A stretch of DNA of 36,993 bases from Thalassospira sp. (GTDB lineage Bacteria; Pseudomonadota; Alphaproteobacteria; Rhodospirillales; Thalassospiraceae), in contig NZ_PAQR01000066.1 in the NCBI RefSeq assembly GCF_002709775.1, positions 1 through 36,993 of the forward strand, written 5' to 3'. Below the pieces are notes generated by a model. The model did not search any database. It was not told the origin of the DNA and was given only the letters and a program-made list of their open reading frames with translations. Of this stretch, positions 15,969 through 22,725 are shown one piece after another. Position numbers and translations under genes: made by a program. Numbering within the stretch: the stretch's first letter is position 1; the number at the start of each line of letters is the position of its first letter.

Positions 15969-16048
15969 ACTATTCCTCCTGATCTCTTTGCAGAGACGGT
16001 TTTCCCGTTTGCGCGTAGTTTCAGGAGTTTAGGCAAAGAGATTCTGTT

Positions 16049-16073
16049 ATTTACTTCACGGTGTGAAGTAAAT
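16049..16073. promoter_or_regulatory. Perfect 11-bp-armed palindrome upstream of the Liv operon
   Basis: ATTTACTTCAC and GTGAAGTAAAT are exact reverse complements separated by GGT. The dyad lies 81 bp upstream of the binding-protein start. Its length and AT-rich ends suit an operator for a dimeric repressor. A role as a leader hairpin is also possible. Confidence 0.7.
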
Positions 16074-16214
16074 CTCCGGCGTAACCTCCCGCCCATTAGT
16101 TCGCATATGCAAAATAATGGGAACGCATTCTTTATATGTATTGTTGCTTTTGACGGTTTCTTTGGCCGCAATCCTAGTAAGCGATGGAACCGTTCCAATG
16201 TAAAGACGACGAAA

Positions 16215-16244
16215 TTGACAATTTAAGACGAAAAATTGTACATT
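16215..16244 (+). promoter_or_regulatory. Candidate promoter of the AraC regulator
   Basis: TTGACA (16215-16220) and TACATT (16239-16244) are separated by 18 bp, upstream of the GTG start at 16271. The -35 lies inside a small dyad (AAATTG-A-CAATTT), so a regulator could compete with polymerase. The -10 match is moderate. Confidence 0.5.
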
Positions 16245-16270
16245 TTTACATATAACCATTTGGAATAGAT

Positions 16271-17275
16271 GTGCGACAAAAAGGCATGCCTGATCAACCG
16301 TCCCGACAAATTCCGATCTCAAGCCCGGTTACGCGTTCGGAAACACTTGCCGACAACCCGTTCGAGGATCTGCTGCCGGTCACGACACAGGCAGTGATGG
16401 ATCGCTTTGATCATCCGTTGTCGGTTCAGTCCTGGGTGATGAATGATCCCGGTCGCCGTGACCGGTGTTACGCCGTGCTGTTGCTTGGCGGGCGGGCCGA
16501 GATCGGCTTGCGGCAGGGCACGATTACCTGCAAGGCCCCAGCGCTTGTCTGGTTGCCGCTTGGCGAAACGCAGCGCTTTAGCGTTGCGGCGGGCAGTGAC
16601 GGGTATTTGCTGTCGGTGGCTGATGATCTGGTGGCGCGCCATTGCGGGGATGGCAGCGGCGTGGCCGGGGGAACGCCCGCCGGGGGTGGCTTGCCGTTGC
16701 GCTTTGCGGCCGATACGGTCCATAACGTCACGCCGGCCGAGGACAGTGGAAACCTTTTATTGCTTGAACGCAGCTTTGAAACCATCCGGGCGGAACTCAT
16801 GCAAAATGCGCTTGGCGCCAGTCTGGTGGTCGGCGCGCATCTTCAGATCATCCTGACCATGGTCCTGCGTCTGGCTGAAGGTGTCATGGCCCAGCGGGAT
16901 AAACATGGTCCGGGCTCAATCACGTTTCAGCGGTTTTTGCAGGTGCTTGAGCTGCATTTTCGCGAACACTGGCACGTGGCCGATTACGCAACCGCGCTTG
17001 GGGTGAGTGAACGGCGTTTGGGATCGGCTGTTTTGCGCGCGACCGGCAAGCCGCCACTGACCATCATCCACGAACGGGTGTTGCGCGAAGCCTGCATGCG
17101 TCTTGAGCAGTCACCGTTGGGGGTGGCACAGATTGCTTATGGTTTGGGCTTTCGCGACCCGGCCTATTTCAGCCGGTTTTTCAAACGTTATATGGGCGAG
17201 GCGCCTGGTGCCTACCGCCGGCTCAGGCGTGCTGCGGAAAGGTTGCGCGACGATACCTTTGCTGCTTGGCCCTAA
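16271..17275 (+). CDS. AraC-family transcriptional regulator
   Basis: 334 residues. The N-terminal 200 residues form a ligand-sensing domain of the AraC-binding-like type found in regulators of aromatic catabolism (cupin-like strands such as YAVLLLGGRAEIGLRQG and ALVWLPLGETQRFSV). The C-terminal AraC domain, about 215-322, carries two helix-turn-helix units: VADYATALGVSERRLGSAVLRATG and the diagnostic AQIAYGLGFRDPAYFSRFFKRYMG followed by PGAYRR. It is divergent from the Liv/aldehyde dehydrogenase operon and is probably its activator. The start is GTG 16271; an ATG at 16286 would lack a usable ribosome site. The inducer is unknown. Confidence 0.9.
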   Translation: MRQKGMPDQPSRQIPISSPVTRSETLADNPFEDLLPVTTQAVMDRFDHPLSVQSWVMNDPGRRDRCYAVLLLGGRAEIGLRQGTITCKAPALVWLPLGETQRFSVAAGSDGYLLSVADDLVARHCGDGSGVAGGTPAGGGLPLRFAADTVHNVTPAEDSGNLLLLERSFETIRAELMQNALGASLVVGAHLQIILTMVLRLAEGVMAQRDKHGPGSITFQRFLQVLELHFREHWHVADYATALGVSERRLGSAVLRATGKPPLTIIHERVLREACMRLEQSPLGVAQIAYGLGFRDPAYFSRFFKRYMGEAPGAYRRLRRAAERLRDDTFAAWP

Positions 17276-17399
17276 GCATTTGGCAGCAATCCGTGGGTGT
17301 TACCTTCATCACCTTTCACGGGGATGTGTCCCATTCCTTATGGGATAAAAGATTGCATTGCCTTTTTTTGATCCTACTTCTTTGCTTTAACCGTAATAT
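17276..17399 (+). other. Gap after the AraC gene, left flank of the repeat
   Basis: It contains a weak hairpin (TCCCAT at 17329-17334 with ATGGGA at 17340-17345) and a T7 run at 17363-17369 that is too far from the stem for a standard terminator. No gene is seen. The repeat element begins at 17400 without a recognisable target-site duplication against its right flank. Confidence 0.4.
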
Positions 17400-17666
17400 C
17401 AGGGCCAAAACCTACTAATTTGATTGGAATGGCAGCTTTTATGTTTGTGAAATCCAAGGAAAAGCCCGCCGGGCGGGTTGGTATCCCGGACAAGGGTTTT
17501 GACGCAGGAGTTTGCAAACATAAAAGCTGTCCTTCGGATCGCTCAGATTTGCACGGGCTACTTTGTCGCAAAACCTTGAAAGATATTTATCTTCCAGCGG
17601 CTTTGCTTCGCGTATCCGCACAAATCTGAGCGACCATTCGAACCAAATTAGTAGGTTCTGGCCCTG
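17400..17666. repeat. 267-bp inverted-dimer repeat folding as a three-way junction (MITE-like or structured RNA)
   Basis: Outer arms at 17400-17432 and 17634-17666 are complementary at 30 of 33 positions. Directly inside lie two further perfect stems: CAGCTTTTATGTTTG (17433-17447) with 17515-17529, 15 bp; and TCGCTCAGATTTG (17539-17551) with 17621-17633, 13 bp. Only nine bases join them, so the whole forms a compact three-way junction. The left half and the reverse complement of the right half also share interior blocks (17456-17466 with 17599-17608; 17491-17501 with 17569-17578) at matching distances from the ends, so this is a diverged inverted duplication of one unit of about 130 bp. The two inner stems differ in sequence yet both pair. 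A non-autonomous mobile repeat or a structured RNA are the main options. Confidence 0.8.
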
Positions 17667-17669
17667 GCA

Positions 17670-18533
17670 ATGCAAAATCAGATTGGATCGATCGTGCGTA
17701 AAGGCAAAACCCTGTTTCTTGGTCTTCTGGCCGTTCTTGTTCTGCCGTTTGGCATCAGCCTGGCAGAAGACCCACCGGGTGAGAAAAACAAGGAACGCTA
17801 TACGTGGCGTAATGCGCCGCGCCATTCGGCGGGGATCGCCCCCGATGCCGAAGCCAACCGCGATCAGGCGATTGTCATGGTGATGGCGGCTGATACCTTT
17901 GGCTGGCGCAGTTATTTCGCCGTTCATCCGTGGATCATCTACAAACGTGCCGGTGACACCCGCTATACCCGCTATGACGTGGTTGGCTGGGGCAGTGGCA
18001 ATGTGGTGCGCCAGAACTACGCGATCCCTGATGGCCTCTGGTACGGATCAGAACCCAAACTGATGGCGGATCATCGCGGTGAGGCAGCTGAAAAGCTGAT
18101 CCCCGAAATCGAAGAGGCGATTAAGTCCTATCCGTTTCCGCGTGAATATCGCAGCTACCCGGGGCCGAACAGCAACACGTTTATTGCCCATATCGGTCGC
18201 GAAGTGCCCGGCCTAAACCTTGATATGCCGGCCAATGCGATCGGCAAGGATTATCGTCCGATCACCAATCCGGTCGGGCTTTCATCGAGCGGGCAGGGTG
18301 TTCAGGCAAACCTTCTGGGGGTGCTTGGCATGTCACTTGGTCTGGAAGAAGGGATCGAGCTTAACCTGCTTGGCCTTAATTTCGGCATCGACTTCAACCG
18401 TCCTGCCTTGCGCCTGCCGTCTATCGGGCGTCTGGGCATGGATAGCGTTAAGCAGGTCAAGGCCGAAGACGCCGCAAATGATGGCGCTACCCAGGCCGAA
18501 AGCGCCGAAGCGGCCCTTGAACCCAGCAGCTAA
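17670..18533 (+). CDS. DUF3750 family protein, exported
   Basis: 287 residues from ATG 17670. A hydrophobic segment (LFLGLLAVLVLPFGISLA) forms a signal peptide ending near AEDPP. The body matches DUF3750: FAVHPWIIYKRAG, RYTRYDVVGWG, GLWYGSEPKLMADHRGEAAEKLIPEIEEAI, YPGPNSNTFIAHIGREVPGL and ANAIGKDY. The family's function is unknown; the conserved His, Asn and Thr residues hint at a hydrolase or peptidase-like fold, but that is a guess. The ATG lies 4 bases after the edge of the inverted repeat and has no good ribosome site, so GTG 17694 (starting VRKGKTLFLG) is a realistic alternative start. An Ala/Glu-rich tail ends the protein and a strong terminator follows. Confidence 0.85.
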   Translation: MQNQIGSIVRKGKTLFLGLLAVLVLPFGISLAEDPPGEKNKERYTWRNAPRHSAGIAPDAEANRDQAIVMVMAADTFGWRSYFAVHPWIIYKRAGDTRYTRYDVVGWGSGNVVRQNYAIPDGLWYGSEPKLMADHRGEAAEKLIPEIEEAIKSYPFPREYRSYPGPNSNTFIAHIGREVPGLNLDMPANAIGKDYRPITNPVGLSSSGQGVQANLLGVLGMSLGLEEGIELNLLGLNFGIDFNRPALRLPSIGRLGMDSVKQVKAEDAANDGATQAESAEAALEPSS

Positions 18534-18573
18534 CGCTACCGCGCACTGATCCGGTCCCGCGGTTAGAAGCAGA

Positions 18574-18606
18574 AAACGCCACCCTGAAAGGTGGCGTTTA
18601 TGTTTT
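18574..18606. terminator. Bidirectional Rho-independent terminator
   Basis: AAACGCCACC (18574-18583) and GGTGGCGTTT (18590-18599) form a perfect 10-bp stem with a 6-nt loop, followed by ATGTTTT on the plus strand and by TTTTCTGC on the minus strand. It ends both the DUF3750 gene and the convergent CobW gene. Confidence 0.9.
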
Positions 18607-18617
18607 GGGCATCCTGA

Positions 18618-19832
18618 TCAGGCAGCCTGACCCCAGCGTGGGAACGGATCGGCAAGATCGGCATAGCGTTCGGGATCGAAGCGAACCGACAGGCCGTCTG
18701 TGTCGTCTTCAATCAGGCATTCCGACAGACGGGCGCGGAGGGCTGCCTCATCCATATTTTGCCCGATAAAGACGATTTCCTGTCGCCGGTCGGCAAAGAC
18801 CGGATCCCATTTCGACAAGACCATGTCGCGCCACGCCGGATTGTCCGGCCATCTTTCCCGCGGAACCGCACACCACCAGGTGCCAAGTGCCTCGGTCTTG
18901 ACCGCTGCACCGGCCTGACTGATTTCACCAACCCAGTTCGGACGGTTGGCCAGCCAGAAATGACCCTTTGCCCGCAGGACGCCCGGCCATTCGCTGTTGA
19001 TAAAGGCGTGGAAGCGTTCGGGGTGAAACGGCAGGGAGGTTCGGAAGGTAAAGCTTTTAATCCCGTATTCCTCGGTCTCGGGTACATGATCGGCAAAGCC
19101 ATAAAGCTCCTTGGCCCACAGCGGATGGCTTTGGGCGCGATCAAAATCAAAGCGACCGGTATTCAGGATCTTTTCGGGCACAACGATGCTGTTGCTGGTC
19201 TCAATCACTTCGGCATCGGTATTGAGCGCCTTGATGATAGCCAAAACCGATCTGCGTTCATCATCGGAAATCAGATCAAGCTTGTTCATGACGATGACAT
19301 CGGCGAACTCGATCTGATCGACCAGCAAATCGACAATGCTGCGATTGTCTTCGTCACCCAGACTTTCGCCCCGGTCGGTCAGCATGTCGGTGGAGCTGTA
19401 ATCGGCAATCATGCGCGCGGCATCGACCACGGTGACCATGGTATCAAGCTTGGCTATATCACCCAGAGACTGACCGTTTTCATCACGGAAATCAAAGGTG
19501 GCCGCGACGGGGAGGGGTTCGGAAATGCCGGTGGATTCAATAAGCAGGTAGTCAAACCGGTCCTGCTCGGCGAGGCGACGGACCTCAGCCAGAAGGTCAT
19601 CGCGCAGCGTGCAGCAGATGCAGCCATTGGTCATTTCGACCAGCTTTTCATCGGTCTGGGAAAGTTCTGACCCGCCATTGCGGACAAGGTCAGCGTCAAT
19701 GTTGACCTCGCTCATGTCATTGACGATCACCGCAACCCGCAATCCGCGACGATTGTTTAGGATATGGTTCAAAAGGGTGGTCTTGCCGGCCCCCAAAAAG
19801 CCGGACAGGACAGTAACGGGAAGGCGTTTCAT
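18618..19832 (-). CDS. CobW/COG0523 family GTPase, probable zinc metallochaperone (ZigA/YciC type)
   Basis: 404 residues. The G domain has Walker [14 protein letters not shown] (10-22), the switch [10 protein letters not shown], the metal motif GCICC (70-74), Walker [12 protein letters not shown] and NKLD. The C-terminal CobW_C domain contains [10 protein letters not shown] and [10 protein letters not shown], normal for the 400-residue zinc-responsive subgroup. Proteins of this group deliver Zn to client enzymes under zinc starvation. A Zur-like box lies 31 bp upstream of the start, which supports that assignment over cobalamin (CobW) or nitrile hydratase roles. ATG 19832 is chosen because GAGG lies 8 bases upstream and the protein then begins [16 protein letters not shown]; the longer frame to 19883 runs through the operator. 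Confidence 0.9.
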   Translation of the reverse strand: MKRLPVTVLSGFLGAGKTTLLNHILNNRRGLRVAVIVNDMSEVNIDADLVRNGGSELSQTDEKLVEMTNGCICCTLRDDLLAEVRRLAEQDRFDYLLIESTGISEPLPVAATFDFRDENGQSLGDIAKLDTMVTVVDAARMIADYSSTDMLTDRGESLGDEDNRSIVDLLVDQIEFADVIVMNKLDLISDDERRSVLAIIKALNTDAEVIETSNSIVVPEKILNTGRFDFDRAQSHPLWAKELYGFADHVPETEEYGIKSFTFRTSLPFHPERFHAFINSEWPGVLRAKGHFWLANRPNWVGEISQAGAAVKTEALGTWWCAVPRERWPDNPAWRDMVLSKWDPVFADRRQEIVFIGQNMDEAALRARLSECLIEDDTDGLSVRFDPERYADLADPFPRWGQAA

Positions 19833-19862
19833 CAATCTACCTCGGTTGGGTATTGGGATAAG

Positions 19863-19882
19863 TGTTATGTTATAACGTAGCA
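19863..19882. promoter_or_regulatory. Zur-like operator upstream of the CobW gene
   Basis: TGTTATGTTATAACGTAGCA matches its own reverse complement at 16 of 20 positions around a GTTATAAC core, the pattern of Zur boxes. It sits 31 bp upstream of the CobW start. Repression under zinc sufficiency would be expected. Confidence 0.7.
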
Positions 19883-19931
19883 TTTATCGATTGATGAAAT
19901 GGAACGCAATCAAAAATTCAATTGCGCGAAG

Positions 19932-19952
19932 AAGGCCGCGTAACCCGGCCTT
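19932..19952 (-). terminator. Weak terminator-like hairpin at the tspO stop
   Basis: AAGGCCG (19932-19938) and CGGCCTT (19946-19952) form a 7-bp stem that overlaps the tspO stop codon. On the minus strand TTCTTC follows, which is only mildly T-rich. It probably marks the end of the hydrolase-tspO transcript before the Zur box. Confidence 0.4.
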
Positions 19953-20466
19953 ACCCGTTAAGGTACCAGATGGCGGCATTCAGAAGTGTGGCAAACCCGA
20001 CCCATGCGACATAGGGAAGCAACAGTACCCCGGCGAGGCGATCCAGTCGGAAGAAGAAAACCGTGTTGATCACGATCAGGATAAGGAGCGCGATGATATC
20101 AATCAGGCCCTGCAAAGGTGACTGCGCCCCAAAGAACAGGAATGACCAGGCTAGGTTAAGTGCCAATTGCGCGCCATAAATTCCAAAGGCCAATTTTGTC
20201 TGGGTAAACCCGTTGGTCAGCCAGACGCGCCAGCCGCTAAAGGCGATCATGAAGTAAATGATGGTCCAGACCGGTGCGAACAGCCAGTTGGGTGGATTGA
20301 AGAACGGCTTGTTCAGTGTCGCGTACCAGTCATTAACACTGGTGGCCGTCACCGCCCCACCAAAGGCCGAAATGATCAAGCACAAGACCATAAACGCAAT
20401 CAGGGCAAAGACCCGGGTGCGATGATTGGGGCGCGGGTTTGTGGTTTGCTGTGTCGTCTCGGTCAT
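19951..20466 (-). CDS. tspO: TspO/MBR family tryptophan-rich sensory protein
   Basis: A 171-residue membrane protein with five helices. The conserved blocks LNKPFFNPPNWLFAPVWTIIYFMIA, the GWRVW of helix 2, AQLALNLAWSFLFFG and the PYVAWVGFATLLNAAIWYLN end are the TspO signature. It binds porphyrins and related ligands; in alphaproteobacteria TspO affects tetrapyrrole handling and oxygen- or light-dependent regulation. The N-terminal 20 residues are polar and Thr/Asn-rich. It begins 19 bp after the lipoprotein hydrolase gene and is likely co-transcribed with it. Confidence 0.93.
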   Translation of the reverse strand: MTETTQQTTNPRPNHRTRVFALIAFMVLCLIISAFGGAVTATSVNDWYATLNKPFFNPPNWLFAPVWTIIYFMIAFSGWRVWLTNGFTQTKLAFGIYGAQLALNLAWSFLFFGAQSPLQGLIDIIALLILIVINTVFFFRLDRLAGVLLLPYVAWVGFATLLNAAIWYLNG

Positions 20467-20485
20467 GGGGACCTGATCCTTGGCG

Positions 20486-21706
20486 TTAGTTGGTGACGTC
20501 GTTAATGGTGGCGATCAAAGCATCGAAATAGGGGTTCCAGGTCAGGCGACCATGATATTTACCGGGCTCGGTATAACCCCATGCACTGCGCCAGAGTTTG
20601 GCGCGATCATCTGGTCGTTCAATCTCTTCCTGACCGTTCTCGATAAACACAAAGCTTCCATCTATGCCGTAATAGGGATTACCTGGCGAAAACAGTGCGC
20701 TCAGATGTGAGAAATTGCTGATCTGTTGATCTGGAAGATTGCTGTTAAGGCTTTTGATCCGTGGATCATCACTTGGCGCGCTGGTGTCATCATACCAGAC
20801 AAAACGCGATGCCGGGTGGGTGAAACCGGTTTCAAAACGACGTAATATGGCCAGCGGATCAAGGACGCTGTCATCGGCACTCATCGAAACAAGCGCCGGG
20901 CGCTCAAACGGGGCGTTATCAAGTGCATCTTCGACATCGGTAACACTGCGGTAATAGAGCACGGATGCCTTGGTCGACAGGGATTGATAGTTGATGGCGT
21001 TGTCTTCGGCGTCGGCGTCAACCCAATCCCAAAGATGCTGAATGACGGGTGTCAGGAACAAAAGATTGGTGCCCGGTTCAATGCCCGGCGAAAACAACAA
21101 AAGACCAGAGATTTCAGGATTTCGCGCAGCATAACTTGTCACAAGGTTGGCACCGGTGGAAAACCCGCCAAGCCAGACTTCATCGACTTCGCGTTCAAGC
21201 AATTTGACCTGATGGGCGACCGCCGCGGTCCAGTCGGCATAGTTCGGGATGCTGAGATCGGCCGGACGCGTCCCGTGACCGGGCAGCAGCATGGATCTCG
21301 CCAGCCAGCCGTTTTGGGCCATCTCGGCTGAGATATCATGGAAATACCACGGGCTTGCGCCCAGTCCATGAACAAACAGCACACCGCGTTTGGGGGCATC
21401 GCCATCCGGTGTCGTTCGGCCCAGCTCAAACGGAATATTGCGCGCCAGTTCGGTTTCATGATCATCGGTGATGAAAACCCGATGCTCGGCCACCCAGTCA
21501 CGGGTTTGCGCGACATATTCGGCAAAGCTTTCTTGGGTGTAGGGCGGGATATCGGGCGATTGCTGATAAAGTTCGTTCTCGGGCGGGAAGGCGCAGGATG
21601 TAAGCACGGCAGTCGGGATCAGAACGGTCAGGATCGTGCGCGCTGTGCGGGCGATTGCGCGGCGCCAATCTTTAATTTCGTCCGAAGTGGTCTGGTTGTG
21701 ACGCAT
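20486..21706 (-). CDS. Lipoprotein alpha/beta hydrolase
   Basis: 406 residues. A basic N-terminus and a hydrophobic stretch lead to a lipobox (VLTSC, Cys near residue 38), so it should be lipid-anchored. The catalytic domain has LFVHGLGASPWYFHDIS (oxyanion loop), the nucleophile elbow GGFSTG, an SADDSVLDP acid region and a late His in FSHLSALF. It resembles carboxylesterases and monoacylglycerol-lipase-like enzymes; the substrate is unknown. ATG 21706 has GGGGA five bases upstream and is preferred; an in-frame ATG at 21760 would add 18 residues before the same signal. It is co-oriented with tspO, 19 bp away. Confidence 0.85.
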   Translation of the reverse strand: MRHNQTTSDEIKDWRRAIARTARTILTVLIPTAVLTSCAFPPENELYQQSPDIPPYTQESFAEYVAQTRDWVAEHRVFITDDHETELARNIPFELGRTTPDGDAPKRGVLFVHGLGASPWYFHDISAEMAQNGWLARSMLLPGHGTRPADLSIPNYADWTAAVAHQVKLLEREVDEVWLGGFSTGANLVTSYAARNPEISGLLLFSPGIEPGTNLLFLTPVIQHLWDWVDADAEDNAINYQSLSTKASVLYYRSVTDVEDALDNAPFERPALVSMSADDSVLDPLAILRRFETGFTHPASRFVWYDDTSAPSDDPRIKSLNSNLPDQQISNFSHLSALFSPGNPYYGIDGSFVFIENGQEEIERPDDRAKLWRSAWGYTEPGKYHGRLTWNPYFDALIATINDVTN

Positions 21707-21828
21707 CTGATCCCCGTTGCGTGTTTGGTCGTCAGGCAGTGGCGACACAAATGCGCGCAACTGTTTGAAAATGTACGCCGAACTTTAGCCGGGCAGATCA
21801 CTTGTTGCCTGTTTTCAGTAGGCTGCGC

Positions 21829-21865
21829 AAACAAAACCGCCCTGCATCATATCAACGCAGGGCGG
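21829..21865 (-). terminator. Rho-independent terminator of the yfcG-like gene
   Basis: CCGCCCTGC (21837-21845) and GCAGGGCGG (21857-21865) form a perfect 9-bp stem. On the minus strand the stem is followed by TTTTGTTTG. It lies 12 bp after the GST stop. Confidence 0.88.
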
Positions 21866-21876
21866 TGGGATTTGTT

Positions 21877-22575
21877 TCAGGCCTTGGTGCTTTTGGCGGT
21901 TTGGCCAAACAGGACTTTCTTGTCCTCTTCGCTCATTTGCCATTTGCTGAGATCTTCGCCGGCCTTGTAGGCCGCAACTGTCGCCGGACGGGCCTTGATG
22001 GTTTCAAACCAGCGTTTGAGGTTCGGGAAGTCATTAAGGTCCTGCTGTTGTTTCTCGTGGCTGACGATCCACGGATAGCAGGCCATATCCGCAATCGTGT
22101 AGTCATCACCGGCAATGAATTTGCGGCCCTCAAGGCGCTTGTTGAGGACGCCATAAAGACGGTTGGTCTCATTGACATAGCGGGTGATGGCGTAGGGCAG
22201 TTTTTCCGGGGCATACGTGCCAAAATGATGGTTTTGCCCTGCCATCGGGCCAAGGCCGCCCATCTGCCAGAAAAGCCATTCCATCACAGTTTTGCGTTCA
22301 CGCACGCCGGTTGGCAGGAACTTTCCGGTTTTTTCGGCGAGATATTGCAAGATCGCGCCCGACTCAAACACCGTGATGGCATCCCCGCCATCTGCCGGGT
22401 CGTGATCAATGATCGCCGGCATGCGGTTGTTGGGCGAAAAGGCGAGGAATTCCGGTTTGAACTGATCCCCGGCGCCGATATTGACCGGCACGATCTTGTA
22501 CTCCAGTCCGGCTTCTTCAAGGAACAGCGTGATTTTATGGCCGTTGGGTGTCGGCCAGTAATACAGATCAATCAT
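21877..22575 (-). CDS. yfcG: Glutathione S-transferase, YfcG-like disulfide reductase
   Basis: 232 residues. The beginning MIDLYYWPTPNGHKITLFLEEAGL, then SPNNRMPAIIDH, ADGGDAITVFESGAILQYLAEKTG and WLFWQMGGLGPMAGQNHHF, follow E. coli YfcG very closely. That Nu-class GST works with glutathione as a disulfide-bond oxidoreductase and has peroxidase activity. The thioredoxin-like domain is about 1-85 and the helical domain about 90-210; PTPNGHK carries the Thr/Asn residues used in place of a catalytic Tyr/Cys. It is divergent from a paralogue, and a TetR-type operator lies in its predicted promoter (22652-22670), with -35 TTGCAT just upstream. Confidence 0.92.
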   Translation of the reverse strand: MIDLYYWPTPNGHKITLFLEEAGLEYKIVPVNIGAGDQFKPEFLAFSPNNRMPAIIDHDPADGGDAITVFESGAILQYLAEKTGKFLPTGVRERKTVMEWLFWQMGGLGPMAGQNHHFGTYAPEKLPYAITRYVNETNRLYGVLNKRLEGRKFIAGDDYTIADMACYPWIVSHEKQQQDLNDFPNLKRWFETIKARPATVAAYKAGEDLSKWQMSEEDKKVLFGQTAKSTKA

Positions 22576-22651
22576 GGGCTTATCGCTCCTGCAAATCTTT
22601 CTGGTGGCTTCATCAATAATCGAAGCTTGCCAATCGGGACGTTATGGGTCA

Positions 22652-22670
22652 ATTTAAAACGATCATTCCA
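22652..22670 (-). promoter_or_regulatory. TetR-type site between the divergent GST genes
   Basis: On the minus strand it reads TGGAATGATCGTTTTAAAT. Its first ten bases are identical to the peroxiredoxin operator, and 14 of 19 match overall. It follows TTGCAT (-35 like) with the same spacing that TTGATT has in the peroxiredoxin promoter. It probably controls yfcG and might also affect the opposite GST. Confidence 0.55.
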
Positions 22671-22725
22671 AAATGCAAACGCAGGTTACGCATCGTGCAA
22701 ATGCGATGCCCTGCAAGGAGACATC

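Larger units (their letters stand above)
15969..16270. promoter_or_regulatory. Divergent regulatory region, Liv operon / AraC regulator
   Basis: This 302-bp gap holds the signals for both units: AGGAGG before the binding-protein start, a 25-bp dyad (16049-16073), a second dyad TGGAAC-C-GTTCCA (16185-16197) and AT-rich promoter-like DNA towards the AraC gene. The AraC protein is the natural candidate activator of the Liv operon, although AraC proteins usually bind direct repeats, so the dyads may belong to another factor. No gene is seen here. Confidence 0.6.

Noticed and set aside
17329..17369. Possible terminator of the AraC gene
   Set aside because: The stem is only 6 bp and the T7 run starts 17 bp after it, which does not fit an intrinsic terminator.
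17420..17629. Short open frame inside the inverted repeat
   Set aside because: It reads across both stems and loops, has no ribosome site, and is explained by the repeat structure. It could be re-examined if the frame is conserved in other copies.
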